This document shows, piece by piece, positions 16,559 through 25,869 of a DNA stretch of 34,833 nucleotides. Under the pieces are notes generated by a model. The model ran no database searches. It saw nothing but the letters and a program-made list of their open reading frames with translations, and was not told where the DNA came from. Position numbers and translations under genes: made by a program. The DNA comes from Clostridium sp. Lineage in GTDB: Bacteria; Bacillota; Clostridia; Clostridiales; Clostridiaceae. Location: NCBI RefSeq assembly GCF_018372875.1, contig NZ_JAHAIF010000029.1, forward strand, positions 1 to 34,833, given 5' to 3'. Numbering within the stretch: position 1 is the first letter of the stretch; every line of letters begins with the position of its first letter.

Positions 16559-17710
16559 CTATATCTCCTTTTCCTTAGGAATAGTAATTTTTACAAAGAA
16601 TCCATTATCTATAGATGATTTAATATCTACTAATCCATTCATTTCATTAACTCTTTCTCTTATACTCTTTAATCCAACTCCACTTTCTTGAATTGTATCA
16701 GTTCCTTTGCCATTATCCTTAAAAGATATTACAAAATCATCTTCAGTAAAATTCATAATTATATTTACCACAGTAGCCTTCCCATGCCTTAATGCATTAG
16801 ATAAAACCTCTTGTGTTATTCTATATAAATTACCTACTTGCTTAGTAGATAAATTCCACTCTCCTTTAGAAACTATAACCTTAACATCTACCCCAGACAT
16901 TTTCTTAAAATTTTTACAAACTTCTTGTATTCTTAAGACTCCTTGATAGTTATCATATTCATCTGGTTTTAATTCTTTAACAGCCTTCTTTACATCTTGA
17001 AAACTTTCATTTATAAATTCTCTCAAGTTTCCTGCCATTTCTCCAAGGCTACTTTTTTCTTTTTTCCCAATAGCCTCCATAGCAGATAATTGTATCATAG
17101 CTGTAGATAACGCATGTCCAACACTATCATGTATTTCTCTAGATATTCTATTTCTTTCTTTTAGTAAGGTTATTTCTTCTATAGACTGTACATATCCTTC
17201 TAATTCATTATTAGCCTCAATTAACTTCTCTTCTGAAACTCTTAATTTATCATAAAGCTTTTGTGCCTCTAGTTTTGTTGAATAAAGACGTTCAATATAA
17301 TTCAAAAGTATAATAAACACTCCTAAAATAAATAAATTAACTATACCACTTTCAAAAGATTCATTGAATTTTTCTGTAATTCCTATTAGTACAGAAACTA
17401 TAATAAAAACCCTTTTAATATATTTATTTTTTAATGTAAATACATCAATTATTGCACCTATTAAGTAAAAAAGTATCCAGCCCCCAAAACTCAATTGAGC
17501 AATAGGAATTAGCATAAACTCTAGTGCTATGGATATAATTTTTATTTTTTCGTTTTCAATGAAAAATACTCTAAGATTATTATTTATAATAATTAGTAAA
17601 ATAAAAATCAAACTAAATAAGCTGTTATTTCCACTCTCACAAAACAGCTGATAAATTAAAAATATAAATACTATATATCTTACACCTAATAACTCTTTAC
17701 TCTTATTCAT
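16559..17710 (-). CDS. Sensor histidine kinase, HisKA_3 type
   Basis: This 383-residue kinase has about six membrane helices in the first 140 residues with very short loops, so it probably senses within or at the membrane. A coiled-coil linker (about 145-180) follows, then the phospho-acceptor region RISREIHDSVGHALS with His194, and an HATPase domain with N-box TQEVLSNALRHG and G-box DNGKGTD and SGVGLKSIRERV. This is the NarX/LiaS/DesK class. It heads the five-gene unit; the ATG at 17710 has GGGAGA upstream. The membrane-buried sensor is like the intramembrane-sensing kinases that detect cell-wall antibiotics; the stimulus is inference. Confidence 0.9.
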   Translation of the reverse strand: MNKSKELLGVRYIVFIFLIYQLFCESGNNSLFSLIFILLIIINNNLRVFFIENEKIKIISIALEFMLIPIAQLSFGGWILFYLIGAIIDVFTLKNKYIKRVFIIVSVLIGITEKFNESFESGIVNLFILGVFIILLNYIERLYSTKLEAQKLYDKLRVSEEKLIEANNELEGYVQSIEEITLLKERNRISREIHDSVGHALSTAMIQLSAMEAIGKKEKSSLGEMAGNLREFINESFQDVKKAVKELKPDEYDNYQGVLRIQEVCKNFKKMSGVDVKVIVSKGEWNLSTKQVGNLYRITQEVLSNALRHGKATVVNIIMNFTEDDFVISFKDNGKGTDTIQESGVGLKSIRERVNEMNGLVDIKSSIDNGFFVKITIPKEKEI

Positions 17711-17844
17711 AAAAATCTCCCAATTATATACTTTACCTATATAATACTATATATTTTATAAAATAGAGTAGTAGGAGAATAATTATTTTATTATCACCGA
17801 GTAATTTAACTGCCAATTCTGGACTTTCACCCTCTTGCTGTTTA

Positions 17845-17886
17845 CAAAAAAAAGTATGGTTGTCTTCATAGACTTCCATACTTTTT
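17845..17886 (-). terminator. Terminator of the surface glycosidase gene
   Basis: On the minus strand AAAGTATGG and CCATACTTT pair around a 16-base region that itself contains GTCT/AGAC, followed by TTTTT. It lies about 130 bp past the glycosidase stop. Together with the inverted repeat at 17895-17949 it explains most of the 302-bp gap between the kinase and glycosidase genes. Confidence 0.82.
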
Positions 17887-17894
17887 AATTCTTT

Positions 17895-17949
17895 TACAAG
17901 TTGTAGAGTATTTCTTATCCAAATGGTAATCCACACCATACAACTTGTA
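17895..17949. repeat. 11-bp inverted repeat upstream of the glycosidase terminator
   Basis: TACAAGTTGTA (17895-17905) and TACAACTTGTA (17939-17949) are exact reverse complements 33 bases apart. On the glycosidase mRNA they would form a stem-loop just ahead of the terminator hairpin. No coding function is seen. Confidence 0.5.
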
Positions 17950-18012
17950 CAGCATGAGTTATTCTAAATCACTGAAAAACTCCGAAACTTTTCAGTACAT
18001 TTCACTCTTATA

Positions 18013-21000
18013 CTAAGCTTGTTTTTTCTTACATGTACATCCAATTAAAATAGTTGCTGCTCCAAGAACTAGTAGAATCCATACTACACCATTTGTTGTA
18101 TCCCCAGTTTGTACATATTTATCATTTAAATCATTTGGTTTTTCATCATTTTCTGATGGCTCACTTGGTTTATTTGGTTCTGTTGGCTTTATGTCTACTT
18201 TTACTAATGCAGCAATTGCATTTTCAATTGATTCTGCCATTTTATCAACTTTTGCTTGTTCTGTAATATCTAACCCTCTAACTACTGCTTTTATAGCTTT
18301 TTCTACTCCTGAAAAATCTTTATAGTCTTTGGGATTTAAAGCATTTGCTTTCGCAATTGCTCTATCCACTTTACTATAATCTGCTTCTTTTACTTTTAAT
18401 GCAGTTAATTTATCTTCTAGATTCTGTTTAGCATCTAACACATATCCTAATGTTTTATCTTTTTGTGTTCCTTTTTCTACTTCAGAAACAACTGTTTTAG
18501 CAGTTTCAACTTCTGCTTTTAATGCTTCTATACTATCAGCTGTATAAATAGTATTTAACATTTCTTTTTCTGCTTTTTCAATTACTTCTTTGAATGATGC
18601 TAAATCATATGGATCAAAATCATTTGGCACACCATTTACCTTAAGTTCAACAATATGATTTTCATCTCCACCATTTTTTACTCCTGTTCCATATAAACGT
18701 ACATAACGTGCTTTTACAGAATCAGAATTTCTTAACGCTACTTCATTGTTATGATCAAATAATACTTTTCCATTTTCACTTTCTTGATATAAATCTTGAC
18801 TTGGTTTTTCTCCTAGCTTGAAAATATCATTATTTTTATCATCACTTGCATAGAACAATACAGTTTTATCTTTAAAATCTTCCCTTTCAGATACAACTAA
18901 GGCTGTAGAATCGTATGTTCTGTTATTAGCCCAATAACGATATAATTCAACACTATTTATTTCTACAACTTCACCTAAGTCAACTGTTATATAAGATGGT
19001 TTACGGTGATTATCTTTTCCAAAAATAGCATAAGAATTAACATCAATTTTTCCATCTACCGCATTTGATAATGGACTTCCTGAGTTATCTACTTGAGTTT
19101 TATCATCTGCATCAAGCCATGCAGCAGATACCTCTTTTCCTAAAGATAAATTCATTTCTTTAATTGGAATTAATTTTTTGTATCCATTAAATAATGCATC
19201 ATATGCTTCTTGTAAATTTGCACCTTCATTTTTTAACGCTTCTTCTGCAGATTTCAATAGCTCATCCATATTAGCAGCATTCCATGAATCTACACTATAT
19301 AATTGTTTTTCAGCATTAAGTTTTTTCACTAATTCTGCTAATGTTGAAGTTGGTACTTCATCATACCCAAGGCTTCTACTGAATACTTTTACATCAGTTG
19401 CATTCTTTGCATAGATATCTGCTTTTTCAACATTGAAATTAATATTTTTTACATCATATGCAGATCCACTAACATTACCATTTACATAAACTTTAATCAA
19501 ACCGTTATTTTCTTTTACTCCAGATATGACTGTTTCATATTTAGAAGAAACAACGCTAGAAGACGTTGCCTTTACACCATTTAATACAAAGTAAGGATGT
19601 CCGTCTTTATCAATTCCTAATTCATAAGAATCTCCTTGTTTTACAACTGCAATATTTTTCTCATCAGTTTTAACGCTTGCACTTACACTAAATCCATCCT
19701 TACCACTTACACTCCTATCTTCTTTGGAAATAACTTCTTCTTTAGCTACAGATTCTTTTTGAGCAATTATATAATTACTGTAGTATGTGTAAGAAGATGT
19801 ATCATTTAATTCATTTTTAGCCATATCACATGCTTTGGTTGCTTTTACTTCAACCTTTGCTCCATCTTGCATAGCACTATCTAATGTTAAATTGAAAGTG
19901 CGTAAATCTGCTACTTTTTCAACTTCTGCATTTACAACTTTTCCATTTACTTTCACTTCAAAATTAATATCATCTGCCATTAAGTGTTCACTTGCACTTA
20001 CTTGTAATGTTTTATCATCTTTTGCAAATACTTTTGTTAATGTAGGAGCAATTGTATCTTTTGTTTTTGATAAGTTCCATATTTGCGTTTCACCTGGTTG
20101 TAATGTTACTGAAATTTCTTCTCCTTTTTTATACATATCTTTAGAAGCACCTAATTTACCTTCTACTGAATATGCATGTTCTATTGTTTTATAATAATCT
20201 CCTTCCACAGTTGCACCAATTGCATCATCCAATATGAACGTAATTGTTTTTTCTACAGCTGCCGGGTTACGCATAGAAATTATTCCTTCATCACCATCAA
20301 AACAAGAGAATCCATATGCTTCTTGAGTTCCAGCATCCCCTGTTGGACTTCCAGTTAATGTAGCAGTAGAAGAAGGAGTTTTTCCAATCATTTTTGCATT
20401 TCTTAATTTACTGAAGTTTGCTTCTGCCCACTCTAAGAAATCTGCATTAATTAAGTATTTTTCTTCATCAAAAATAGAATCAGAGTAATATAATTCCCAA
20501 AATGCAGTTCCTCTTGTTCCTTGCATAAACAAGTAATTTCTAAATTGATCACCATTCATAGAATTTGCTGTAATACCAGTTCCTTCTTTTCCATAAATAG
20601 GATCATGGTTATAAATGTTTGCTAGTGGGAATTGGAATTCATGGTTTACAATAAAATCGTAGTATGCTCCATCACGGTATGTTAACATAGTATCCATCTT
20701 ATTGTTTAAGTTTGAATTACCATTAGTTCTTTCTCCACGGTCAGCAACACATTGTAACCATACAGAGTTTGCCCATTGTAAATACCATGGACTTGGATTT
20801 ACATAACATGTCAACGAAATCCATAGGTTTTCAATGTTATATTCCTTTTCTGCTAAACGAACATTTTTCATTAAAGAAATCCATTTTTCCCAAAGATCAG
20901 TTACATGATACATTCCATTTTCACCACCATACATATGATGATGTTCTTCATCATATCCTACAACACCTTTTCCTTGTGGGAAAGCATTGAACTGAGCACT

Positions 21001-22956
21001 ATCTGCAAATCCATCCCATTTCCAATAGTTAACTTTAAACCTTTTCATCCAGTCAATAGCCATTTCTTCAAATTTTTTAACATACCTATCATCGGCTACG
21101 TCAATAGATCCTCCAGCTTTACTTCCATTTCCAGCTTTTTCAATAATAGTAGCTAAATCTCCATAGTAATTGTATCCACCACGTGGTCCAATCCAAACTC
21201 CAAAATTAGAGCCAAAATTTTGAACTAGTTGGCTAGAAGGAGTCAATTCATTAGGAAATTTAGAGTTAAATGTCCAGAATCCATCTTCGTTAACATCATC
21301 TTTTCCATTTCTTTCAATATCAACTTGGCTGTTTAACTCCCCTTTTGCTTTACGGTAAATATTCCATCCATCATCTACAACATAAGAATCTAGTGGACGG
21401 ACTCCTGTATTTGATAAATGTTTATCAACTGCATAAAAAGAAGATATTATGTTTTCATCTGTAATTCTCATCATGTTATCAAACCATGAATTATATTGGA
21501 TTCTAAATTCAGATGGTGTTGCTATAGAATCAATGTACTTAAAGAAATCTTGTTGTATTACATTACGGTTATCTCCATTACTGTGTGTAGCTCCAAGAAC
21601 TGTTTGCCAACTCACATATTTACCTGTTTTACTTAACTGCCCATCTCTTTTAAAATCTTCAAAGTTTTTTCCAGTAAAGTAACGCATACGTCCAAGTCCA
21701 TCTACAATCTGAGTATCTGTAGCTGGGAACTCGGATCCTACAAACAATCCGTTAACATAAATAGGTTGTCCTAAATTTGCTTTTGTAGCATCCATTTGCA
21801 CTACTCCACCTTTATTGGTTGGAATAGTCCATTTTTTATCTTCTTCCTTTGTTACAAAATGTTCTCCATCAATATAGTCAATTCGTATATTTTTATCAGA
21901 ACTATCTAATTCAATAAATTTACGCATGAAGTGATCTCCATCATACATAACAACTTTTTCAGTTACTTGCAATTTACCTGTTCCAAATGTAATTGGTTTA
22001 AATGAAAAAGTAATCATTTGTCCTTTTTTTGCCACTCCATTAATAGTAGCTTGAGTTTTAGAAACATCTGTTTTTTCTAACTCTAAATCACTTGTTTTTA
22101 TAACAGGTGCTGTACTCTCTGGAATAGAATCAAATTTTTCTTTATATAAGTCAATTTCTGTTCCAGCAGCATGCTTATTTTGCCCTTTTGAAGAAATAAC
22201 TTCAAATCCTATATATCTGCCATTTTGTACTTCATCGAAAGAGGTATAAATAAACTTAGGTTTTCCGCTTTCATCATATGCACCAGTATATTGAAACTCT
22301 CCTTCCTTTTTCAAGCTTTCCGTCTTAAATAAACTATCTTTATCATCACTTACATAAAGTTTATACTTTTCCACATTACCATTTGCTGTTTCTCCTTCTA
22401 AACGAGGACGATACCCAAATGTCTGGAAAGTTGTATTTTGTGCATCTTCGCCACGATCTAAAGTAAGTTGAACTGGTAATTTTGATACTTCTCCTTCACC
22501 CTTACCATAGTTTGAATGATAATGTGATTCTAAATCACCATCAATAAGTGCTGAATACCCTTCTCCTTCTTGTTTAGAAACGCTATTTCCTTCTATTTTC
22601 CATCCTGATTGAGAATTTTGTGATTGTTTTGGTTTTATACTTGTTAATTCATTTTCTGGTTCTACTCGATTTAGTTCTACTAATGACTGAATAAAAAATT
22701 CTTCAGATCCTGTTTGTGGAACAAAAGTTGAATTACCTAACAAGTTTTTTATTTCTTTAGTAGAAAGTTTTTTATTGGAAATATCAAATATTCTTTCAAT
22801 TGAATCGTTTCCAATTTTAATAATATTTCCTTTGCTTTCCACCTTTACTTCCCCATACACTTCATTTTCCTTCGCATGTGCAATGGGAGAAACTGCATAA
22901 ACACTGGTGATAGCTACCAAAAGCGTGGCTATTGATTTTACTAGTCTTGGTTTCAT
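18013..22956 (-). CDS. Cell-wall-anchored GH36-like alpha-glycosidase with CBM and FIVAR modules
   Basis: A secreted enzyme of 1647 residues from the ATG at 22956 (AAGGAG ten bases upstream; a GTG at 22965 is too close). Order: signal peptide (1 to about 28, ending PIAHA); F5/8C-like carbohydrate-binding domain (about 118-275); clan GH-D barrel (about 300-970); Ig-like domain (about 975-1065); LamG-like domain (about 1090-1220); FIVAR helix bundle; second F5/8C-like domain (about 1290-1480); two FIVAR-like bundles; Pro-rich linker; VQTGD, a hydrophobic helix and KKKQA. The barrel has VVDDGWN and YWKWDGF, whose Asp648 fits the GH36 nucleophile, and ADRGER, a likely acid/base region. Alpha-galactosidase or alpha-N-acetylgalactosaminidase acting on mucin glycans is the best guess. 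No sortase gene lies nearby. Confidence 0.78.
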   Translation of the reverse strand: MKPRLVKSIATLLVAITSVYAVSPIAHAKENEVYGEVKVESKGNIIKIGNDSIERIFDISNKKLSTKEIKNLLGNSTFVPQTGSEEFFIQSLVELNRVEPENELTSIKPKQSQNSQSGWKIEGNSVSKQEGEGYSALIDGDLESHYHSNYGKGEGEVSKLPVQLTLDRGEDAQNTTFQTFGYRPRLEGETANGNVEKYKLYVSDDKDSLFKTESLKKEGEFQYTGAYDESGKPKFIYTSFDEVQNGRYIGFEVISSKGQNKHAAGTEIDLYKEKFDSIPESTAPVIKTSDLELEKTDVSKTQATINGVAKKGQMITFSFKPITFGTGKLQVTEKVVMYDGDHFMRKFIELDSSDKNIRIDYIDGEHFVTKEEDKKWTIPTNKGGVVQMDATKANLGQPIYVNGLFVGSEFPATDTQIVDGLGRMRYFTGKNFEDFKRDGQLSKTGKYVSWQTVLGATHSNGDNRNVIQQDFFKYIDSIATPSEFRIQYNSWFDNMMRITDENIISSFYAVDKHLSNTGVRPLDSYVVDDGWNIYRKAKGELNSQVDIERNGKDDVNEDGFWTFNSKFPNELTPSSQLVQNFGSNFGVWIGPRGGYNYYGDLATIIEKAGNGSKAGGSIDVADDRYVKKFEEMAIDWMKRFKVNYWKWDGFADSAQFNAFPQGKGVVGYDEEHHHMYGGENGMYHVTDLWEKWISLMKNVRLAEKEYNIENLWISLTCYVNPSPWYLQWANSVWLQCVADRGERTNGNSNLNNKMDTMLTYRDGAYYDFIVNHEFQFPLANIYNHDPIYGKEGTGITANSMNGDQFRNYLFMQGTRGTAFWELYYSDSIFDEEKYLINADFLEWAEANFSKLRNAKMIGKTPSSTATLTGSPTGDAGTQEAYGFSCFDGDEGIISMRNPAAVEKTITFILDDAIGATVEGDYYKTIEHAYSVEGKLGASKDMYKKGEEISVTLQPGETQIWNLSKTKDTIAPTLTKVFAKDDKTLQVSASEHLMADDINFEVKVNGKVVNAEVEKVADLRTFNLTLDSAMQDGAKVEVKATKACDMAKNELNDTSSYTYYSNYIIAQKESVAKEEVISKEDRSVSGKDGFSVSASVKTDEKNIAVVKQGDSYELGIDKDGHPYFVLNGVKATSSSVVSSKYETVISGVKENNGLIKVYVNGNVSGSAYDVKNINFNVEKADIYAKNATDVKVFSRSLGYDEVPTSTLAELVKKLNAEKQLYSVDSWNAANMDELLKSAEEALKNEGANLQEAYDALFNGYKKLIPIKEMNLSLGKEVSAAWLDADDKTQVDNSGSPLSNAVDGKIDVNSYAIFGKDNHRKPSYITVDLGEVVEINSVELYRYWANNRTYDSTALVVSEREDFKDKTVLFYASDDKNNDIFKLGEKPSQDLYQESENGKVLFDHNNEVALRNSDSVKARYVRLYGTGVKNGGDENHIVELKVNGVPNDFDPYDLASFKEVIEKAEKEMLNTIYTADSIEALKAEVETAKTVVSEVEKGTQKDKTLGYVLDAKQNLEDKLTALKVKEADYSKVDRAIAKANALNPKDYKDFSGVEKAIKAVVRGLDITEQAKVDKMAESIENAIAALVKVDIKPTEPNKPSEPSENDEKPNDLNDKYVQTGDTTNGVVWILLVLGAATILIGCTCKKKQA

Positions 22957-23303
22957 ACGTTTCACTCTCCTTTATTAAATAAACAAAGCAACTTTCCTTC
23001 CATCTATTTTTGCACATCATCTATTTTTCTCTTTCAAAAACATTTCTGGAAAGCACTTTATATTTACATAAATATGATAAATGAAGTTAAAGTAGCTTGT
23101 ATATACCAAAAATAGTAATACTTTTACACTTTTTAACTCTTCGGTAATCGATTATATTTCTTTAAAATCCTAACCATATACAACAATATTATTCTATTAT
23201 TTTAAGAATTTTTATTCTATATAAATTTGTATTATGCATAATAAAAGATGTATATAAAACAACCTTGAAACTTAAATACTAGAATTCAATTTATTGACTT
23301 CAA
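22957..23303 (-). promoter_or_regulatory. Glycosidase upstream region with a direct repeat
   Basis: AT-rich, no ORF. CATCTATTTTT occurs at 23001-23011 and again at 23018-23028 (17-base period), 45-72 bases upstream of the start codon, and may be a regulator site or chance. I see no convincing promoter pair or catabolite-repression site. Confidence 0.35.
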
Positions 23304-23359
23304 ATCGAGTAGGAGGTAGATAATTACTTTATCTACCGACCTCTCACACCACCGTACCT
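23304..23359 (-). pseudogene. 3' end of a degraded group II intron (domains V-VI)
   Basis: On the minus strand GGTACGGT, the 3' strand of a domain V helix, leads to GTGTGAGAGG. A domain VI hairpin follows, with GGTAGATAA (bottom strand of 23329-23337) pairing with TTATCTACC (bottom strand of 23315-23323). The piece ends TCCTACTCGAT, giving the expected 3' terminal AY. The 5' strand of domain V with the catalytic AGC triad is missing, so the ribozyme cannot splice. Confidence 0.65.
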
Positions 23360-23654
23360 ACAATGTCGTCAACTTAAGAAAAAAATAAAAATTAAATATA
23401 AAAAACACTTGACAATATACGGAAAATTATCATTCTCAAATACTGTTCATCTTATTTGCTCCGCATTACGTAAATCTATTTCATTTGAAATTGATAATTT
23501 TATTGAATAAAATAAATACATAATTTAAAATTCACTTTATCCAGCGGATTTATTTAGTGTACCATTTTTAATTATAATTCAAATAAAGTAGATAAAAATA
23601 ATTTTAAAGTACACTATTATTAGCTACTTTAATGCACTAAGTTGACGACATTGT
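23360..23654. repeat. 295-bp block bordered by a perfect 17-bp inverted repeat
   Basis: ACAATGTCGTCAACTTA (23360-23376) and its exact reverse complement (23638-23654) border an AT-rich, non-coding block lying exactly between the two intron pieces. Inside are a TAGTGTAC/GTACACTA inverted repeat (23555-23562, 23609-23616) and a Fur-like site at 23421-23438. No target duplication is visible at the outer ends. It could be a MITE-like insertion or a recombination scar. Confidence 0.6.
23421..23438 (-). promoter_or_regulatory. Fur-like site inside the inverted-repeat block
   Basis: On the minus strand TGAGAATGATAATTTTCC resembles a Fur box. It overlaps a possible weak promoter on the same strand, TTGAGA, 16 bases, TATTGT, pointing toward the glycosidase gene about 450 bp away. 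In DNA this AT-rich a chance match is possible. Confidence 0.3.
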
Positions 23655-23797
23655 TCGTCCGCTATCGCGATTAGCGGAGTTACTATGACTTCTGCTGACT
23701 TCTGATAGTTCAGTTACATATCGCTTAAGCTAATTGTTGGCATTATCCCCCCCATATCGGACTTCCACCGACTAGCACGTGCCCATGTTGGGCACAC
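23655..23797 (-). pseudogene. 5' end of a degraded group II intron
   Basis: On the minus strand the piece starts GTGTGCCC at 23797, the GUGYG consensus of group II introns. A GTGCCCA/TGGGCAC hairpin follows (23779-23785, 23789-23795), then GTCGGTGGAAGTCCGAT, as in domain I of bacterial introns, and GTCAGCAGAAGTCATAGTA, a stretch I recall upstream of intron-encoded reverse transcriptases. No reverse transcriptase ORF remains. The total of 143 bases is far short of a full intron core. Confidence 0.6.
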
Positions 23798-23800
23798 AAG

Positions 23801-23845
23801 AAAGAGCTGTTACAAAACTTATAATAGTTTTTATAACAACTCTTT
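23801..23845 (-). terminator. Terminator of hcp, adjoining the intron remnant
   Basis: On the minus strand AAAGAGTTGTTATAAAAAC pairs with GTTTTGTAACAGCTCTTT around a short AT loop. The T-tract continues only as CTT before the intron 5' end at 23797, so the insertion separated the hairpin from the rest of its original tail. Confidence 0.75.
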
Positions 23846-23858
23846 TTGATCTAATATG

Positions 23859-25766
23859 CTATTTTAATTTAATTAACAGTTCTTCTATATCTAATCCATG
23901 AACCATACAAGCCTCTCCTAATGTTTCTCCTTGAGAAGATGGACATCCAAGACAATGCATTCCTGCAGACATTAATACACTTTCTGCATTTGGATTCATT
24001 TTTAATAGATCAGCAATAATTGTATCTTTTGTAATTTCAGTACTTTCTAAACTTTCTTTGAAGAACATGTTAATATCTTCTTCTACTGTTGAAACACCTC
24101 CAATTCCGAAGTTTTCTACTAATACTTTTGCTACATTTGGAGAAAGGAAAGCAGGTAATGTTGGACCTAAGTGAATTTCTTTTACTCCAAGATATAATAA
24201 TGATAGTAATACAATTACAGCTTTTTGCTCATACCAAGCTATATTATAGATAATTGGTAATTCATTAATATCAGCTAGTCCAAATACCTCTTTTAACTTA
24301 AGAGCAATTAATGCTAATGAATAAGAGTCATTGCATTGACCAGCATCTAATACTCTTGGAATGCCATTAATATCACCTAAGTTTAATTTGTTATATTTAT
24401 ATTTTGCACAACCTGCAGTTAAAATAACTGTGTCCATTGGAAGTGCTTTTGCAAAATCAGTATAGTAGTTTCTCTTAGAAGCTCTGCCGTCACAACCAGC
24501 CATAACTACAAATTTCTTGATTGCTCCTAATTTTACCGCCTCTACTACAGTGTCAGCAAGGGCAAATACTTGTTCATGAGCAAATCCACCTATTATTTCA
24601 CCTGTTTCAATTTCTGTTGGAGCTGCACATGTTTTTGCTAATTCAATAATTTCAGAGAAATCTTTATTAGATCCAGCTTCACCTTCGATATGTTTACATC
24701 CTGTAAAACCTGCTGCACCTGTTGTAAACATTCTATTCTTATAAGATTCCTTTGGAGGAACAATACAATTTGTTGTCATTAAAATTGGTCCATTAAATGA
24801 TTCAAATTCTTCTTTTTGTTTCCACCAAGCATTACCATAGTTACCTACTAAATGAGGGTATTTCTTTAGTTGTGGATAGTAGTGTGCTGGTAACATTTCT
24901 GAGTGTGTATAAACATCCACCCCTGTACCTTCTGTTTGAATTAATAGCTGTTCAATATCTGCTAAATCGTGACCAGATACTAATATACCAGGATTTTTGC
25001 CAACACCTATATTTACCTTTGTAATTTCTGGATTTCCATAAGTAGATGTATTAGCCTTATCAAGTAATGCCATACCATCAACACCTACTTTACCTGTTTC
25101 TAATGTTAATGCTACTAATTCATCTACTGTTAAAGAATCATCTAATAATTTTGATAATGTTTCTTGCATAAATGCATCTATTTCTTCATTATCATGTCCT
25201 AATGCATTTGCATGCTTAGAGTATGCAGATAAACCTTTTAATCCATAAGTTATTAATTCCCTTAAAGAACGAATATCTTCATCCTTAGTTGCTAGCACAC
25301 CAACTTCCTTAGATTCTGCTTTTTCCTTTAACATTGCATTTACTTCTTTACCATCATTGTTTCCTGAAACTATATTCTTAAGTGTATTTAAAAATCCATC
25401 ATTTTTACTTTCTTTCACATCCCAAATTGCTGCTTCAGATAATCCTTCTTTATTTGAAAGCTTGTCTAATAATTCATTTTTCTTTGATAATGTTTCCTTA
25501 ACTCTTTCATAAAATACTTCATCATCAAAGTTTGCATTTGTAATTGTTGTAAATAAATTTAAAGTTACATAATGATTTATATCTTTAGATACTTCTTTTC
25601 CTTCTTTACGTAATCTTGTTGTAACTTCTGATAAACCTTTTGTTACATATATTAATAAATCTTGCATATTGGCTAAATCAGCACTTTTACCACATACACC
25701 AACTTTTGTACATCCTTTATTTTGAGCAGTTTCTTGACATTGCATACAGAACATATTTTGACTCAT
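23859..25766 (-). CDS. hcp: Hydroxylamine reductase (hybrid cluster protein) with C-terminal DUF1858 domain
   Basis: Hcp reduces hydroxylamine in vitro and acts physiologically as a nitric oxide reductase and stress protein in the cytoplasm. The 635-residue protein begins [19 protein letters not shown], the four-Cys motif of the proximal Fe-S cluster. Hybrid-cluster ligand regions are [46 protein letters not shown] and WYEQKAV. Usual Hcp length is about 540-550; the extra residues from about 575 ([15 protein letters not shown], then [10 protein letters not shown]) form a DUF1858 domain with a CxxC pair, seen elsewhere in hybrid-cluster and anaerobic redox proteins. Its regulator gene lies directly upstream with a matching operator between. 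Confidence 0.95.
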   Translation of the reverse strand: MSQNMFCMQCQETAQNKGCTKVGVCGKSADLANMQDLLIYVTKGLSEVTTRLRKEGKEVSKDINHYVTLNLFTTITNANFDDEVFYERVKETLSKKNELLDKLSNKEGLSEAAIWDVKESKNDGFLNTLKNIVSGNNDGKEVNAMLKEKAESKEVGVLATKDEDIRSLRELITYGLKGLSAYSKHANALGHDNEEIDAFMQETLSKLLDDSLTVDELVALTLETGKVGVDGMALLDKANTSTYGNPEITKVNIGVGKNPGILVSGHDLADIEQLLIQTEGTGVDVYTHSEMLPAHYYPQLKKYPHLVGNYGNAWWKQKEEFESFNGPILMTTNCIVPPKESYKNRMFTTGAAGFTGCKHIEGEAGSNKDFSEIIELAKTCAAPTEIETGEIIGGFAHEQVFALADTVVEAVKLGAIKKFVVMAGCDGRASKRNYYTDFAKALPMDTVILTAGCAKYKYNKLNLGDINGIPRVLDAGQCNDSYSLALIALKLKEVFGLADINELPIIYNIAWYEQKAVIVLLSLLYLGVKEIHLGPTLPAFLSPNVAKVLVENFGIGGVSTVEEDINMFFKESLESTEITKDTIIADLLKMNPNAESVLMSAGMHCLGCPSSQGETLGEACMVHGLDIEELLIKLK

Positions 25767-25806
25767 ATTCTTATCTCCTTTACTTTTCTATTTATTATCT
25801 GAGTTA

Positions 25807-25849
25807 ATAATACATTTAAATAAAAAATGAGTCTGTAACAAATGTTACA
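25807..25849 (-). promoter_or_regulatory. HcpR-type operator and hcp promoter
   Basis: TGTAACAAATGTTACA (25834-25849) is a near-perfect palindrome containing GTAAC-N4-GTTAC, which I recall as the clostridial HcpR motif. TATTAT (minus; plus 25807-25812) is the -10. A start seven bases on, at about 25800, puts the operator centre at -41.5, the class II activator position, and no good -35 is present. HcpR activation of hcp is the natural reading. Confidence 0.68.
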
Positions 25850-25860
25850 AACTCATTTTT
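25823..25860. terminator. Hairpin enclosing the HcpR operator
   Basis: AAAAATGAGT and ACTCATTTTT form a perfect outer stem with the operator palindrome in the loop. On both strands it is followed by T residues, so it may terminate the regulator mRNA on the minus strand while serving as operator in DNA. Confidence 0.5.
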
Positions 25861-25869
25861 TTATTTATA

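Noticed and set aside
17733..17939. 68-residue minus-strand reading frame between the kinase and glycosidase genes
   Set aside because: It runs through a clear terminator hairpin with T-run (17845-17886), has no ribosome site, and ends in low-complexity hydrophobic residues.
20176..20358. Plus-strand Cys/Ser-rich ORF inside the glycosidase gene
   Set aside because: Antisense shadow of a well-supported catalytic domain; no ribosome site.
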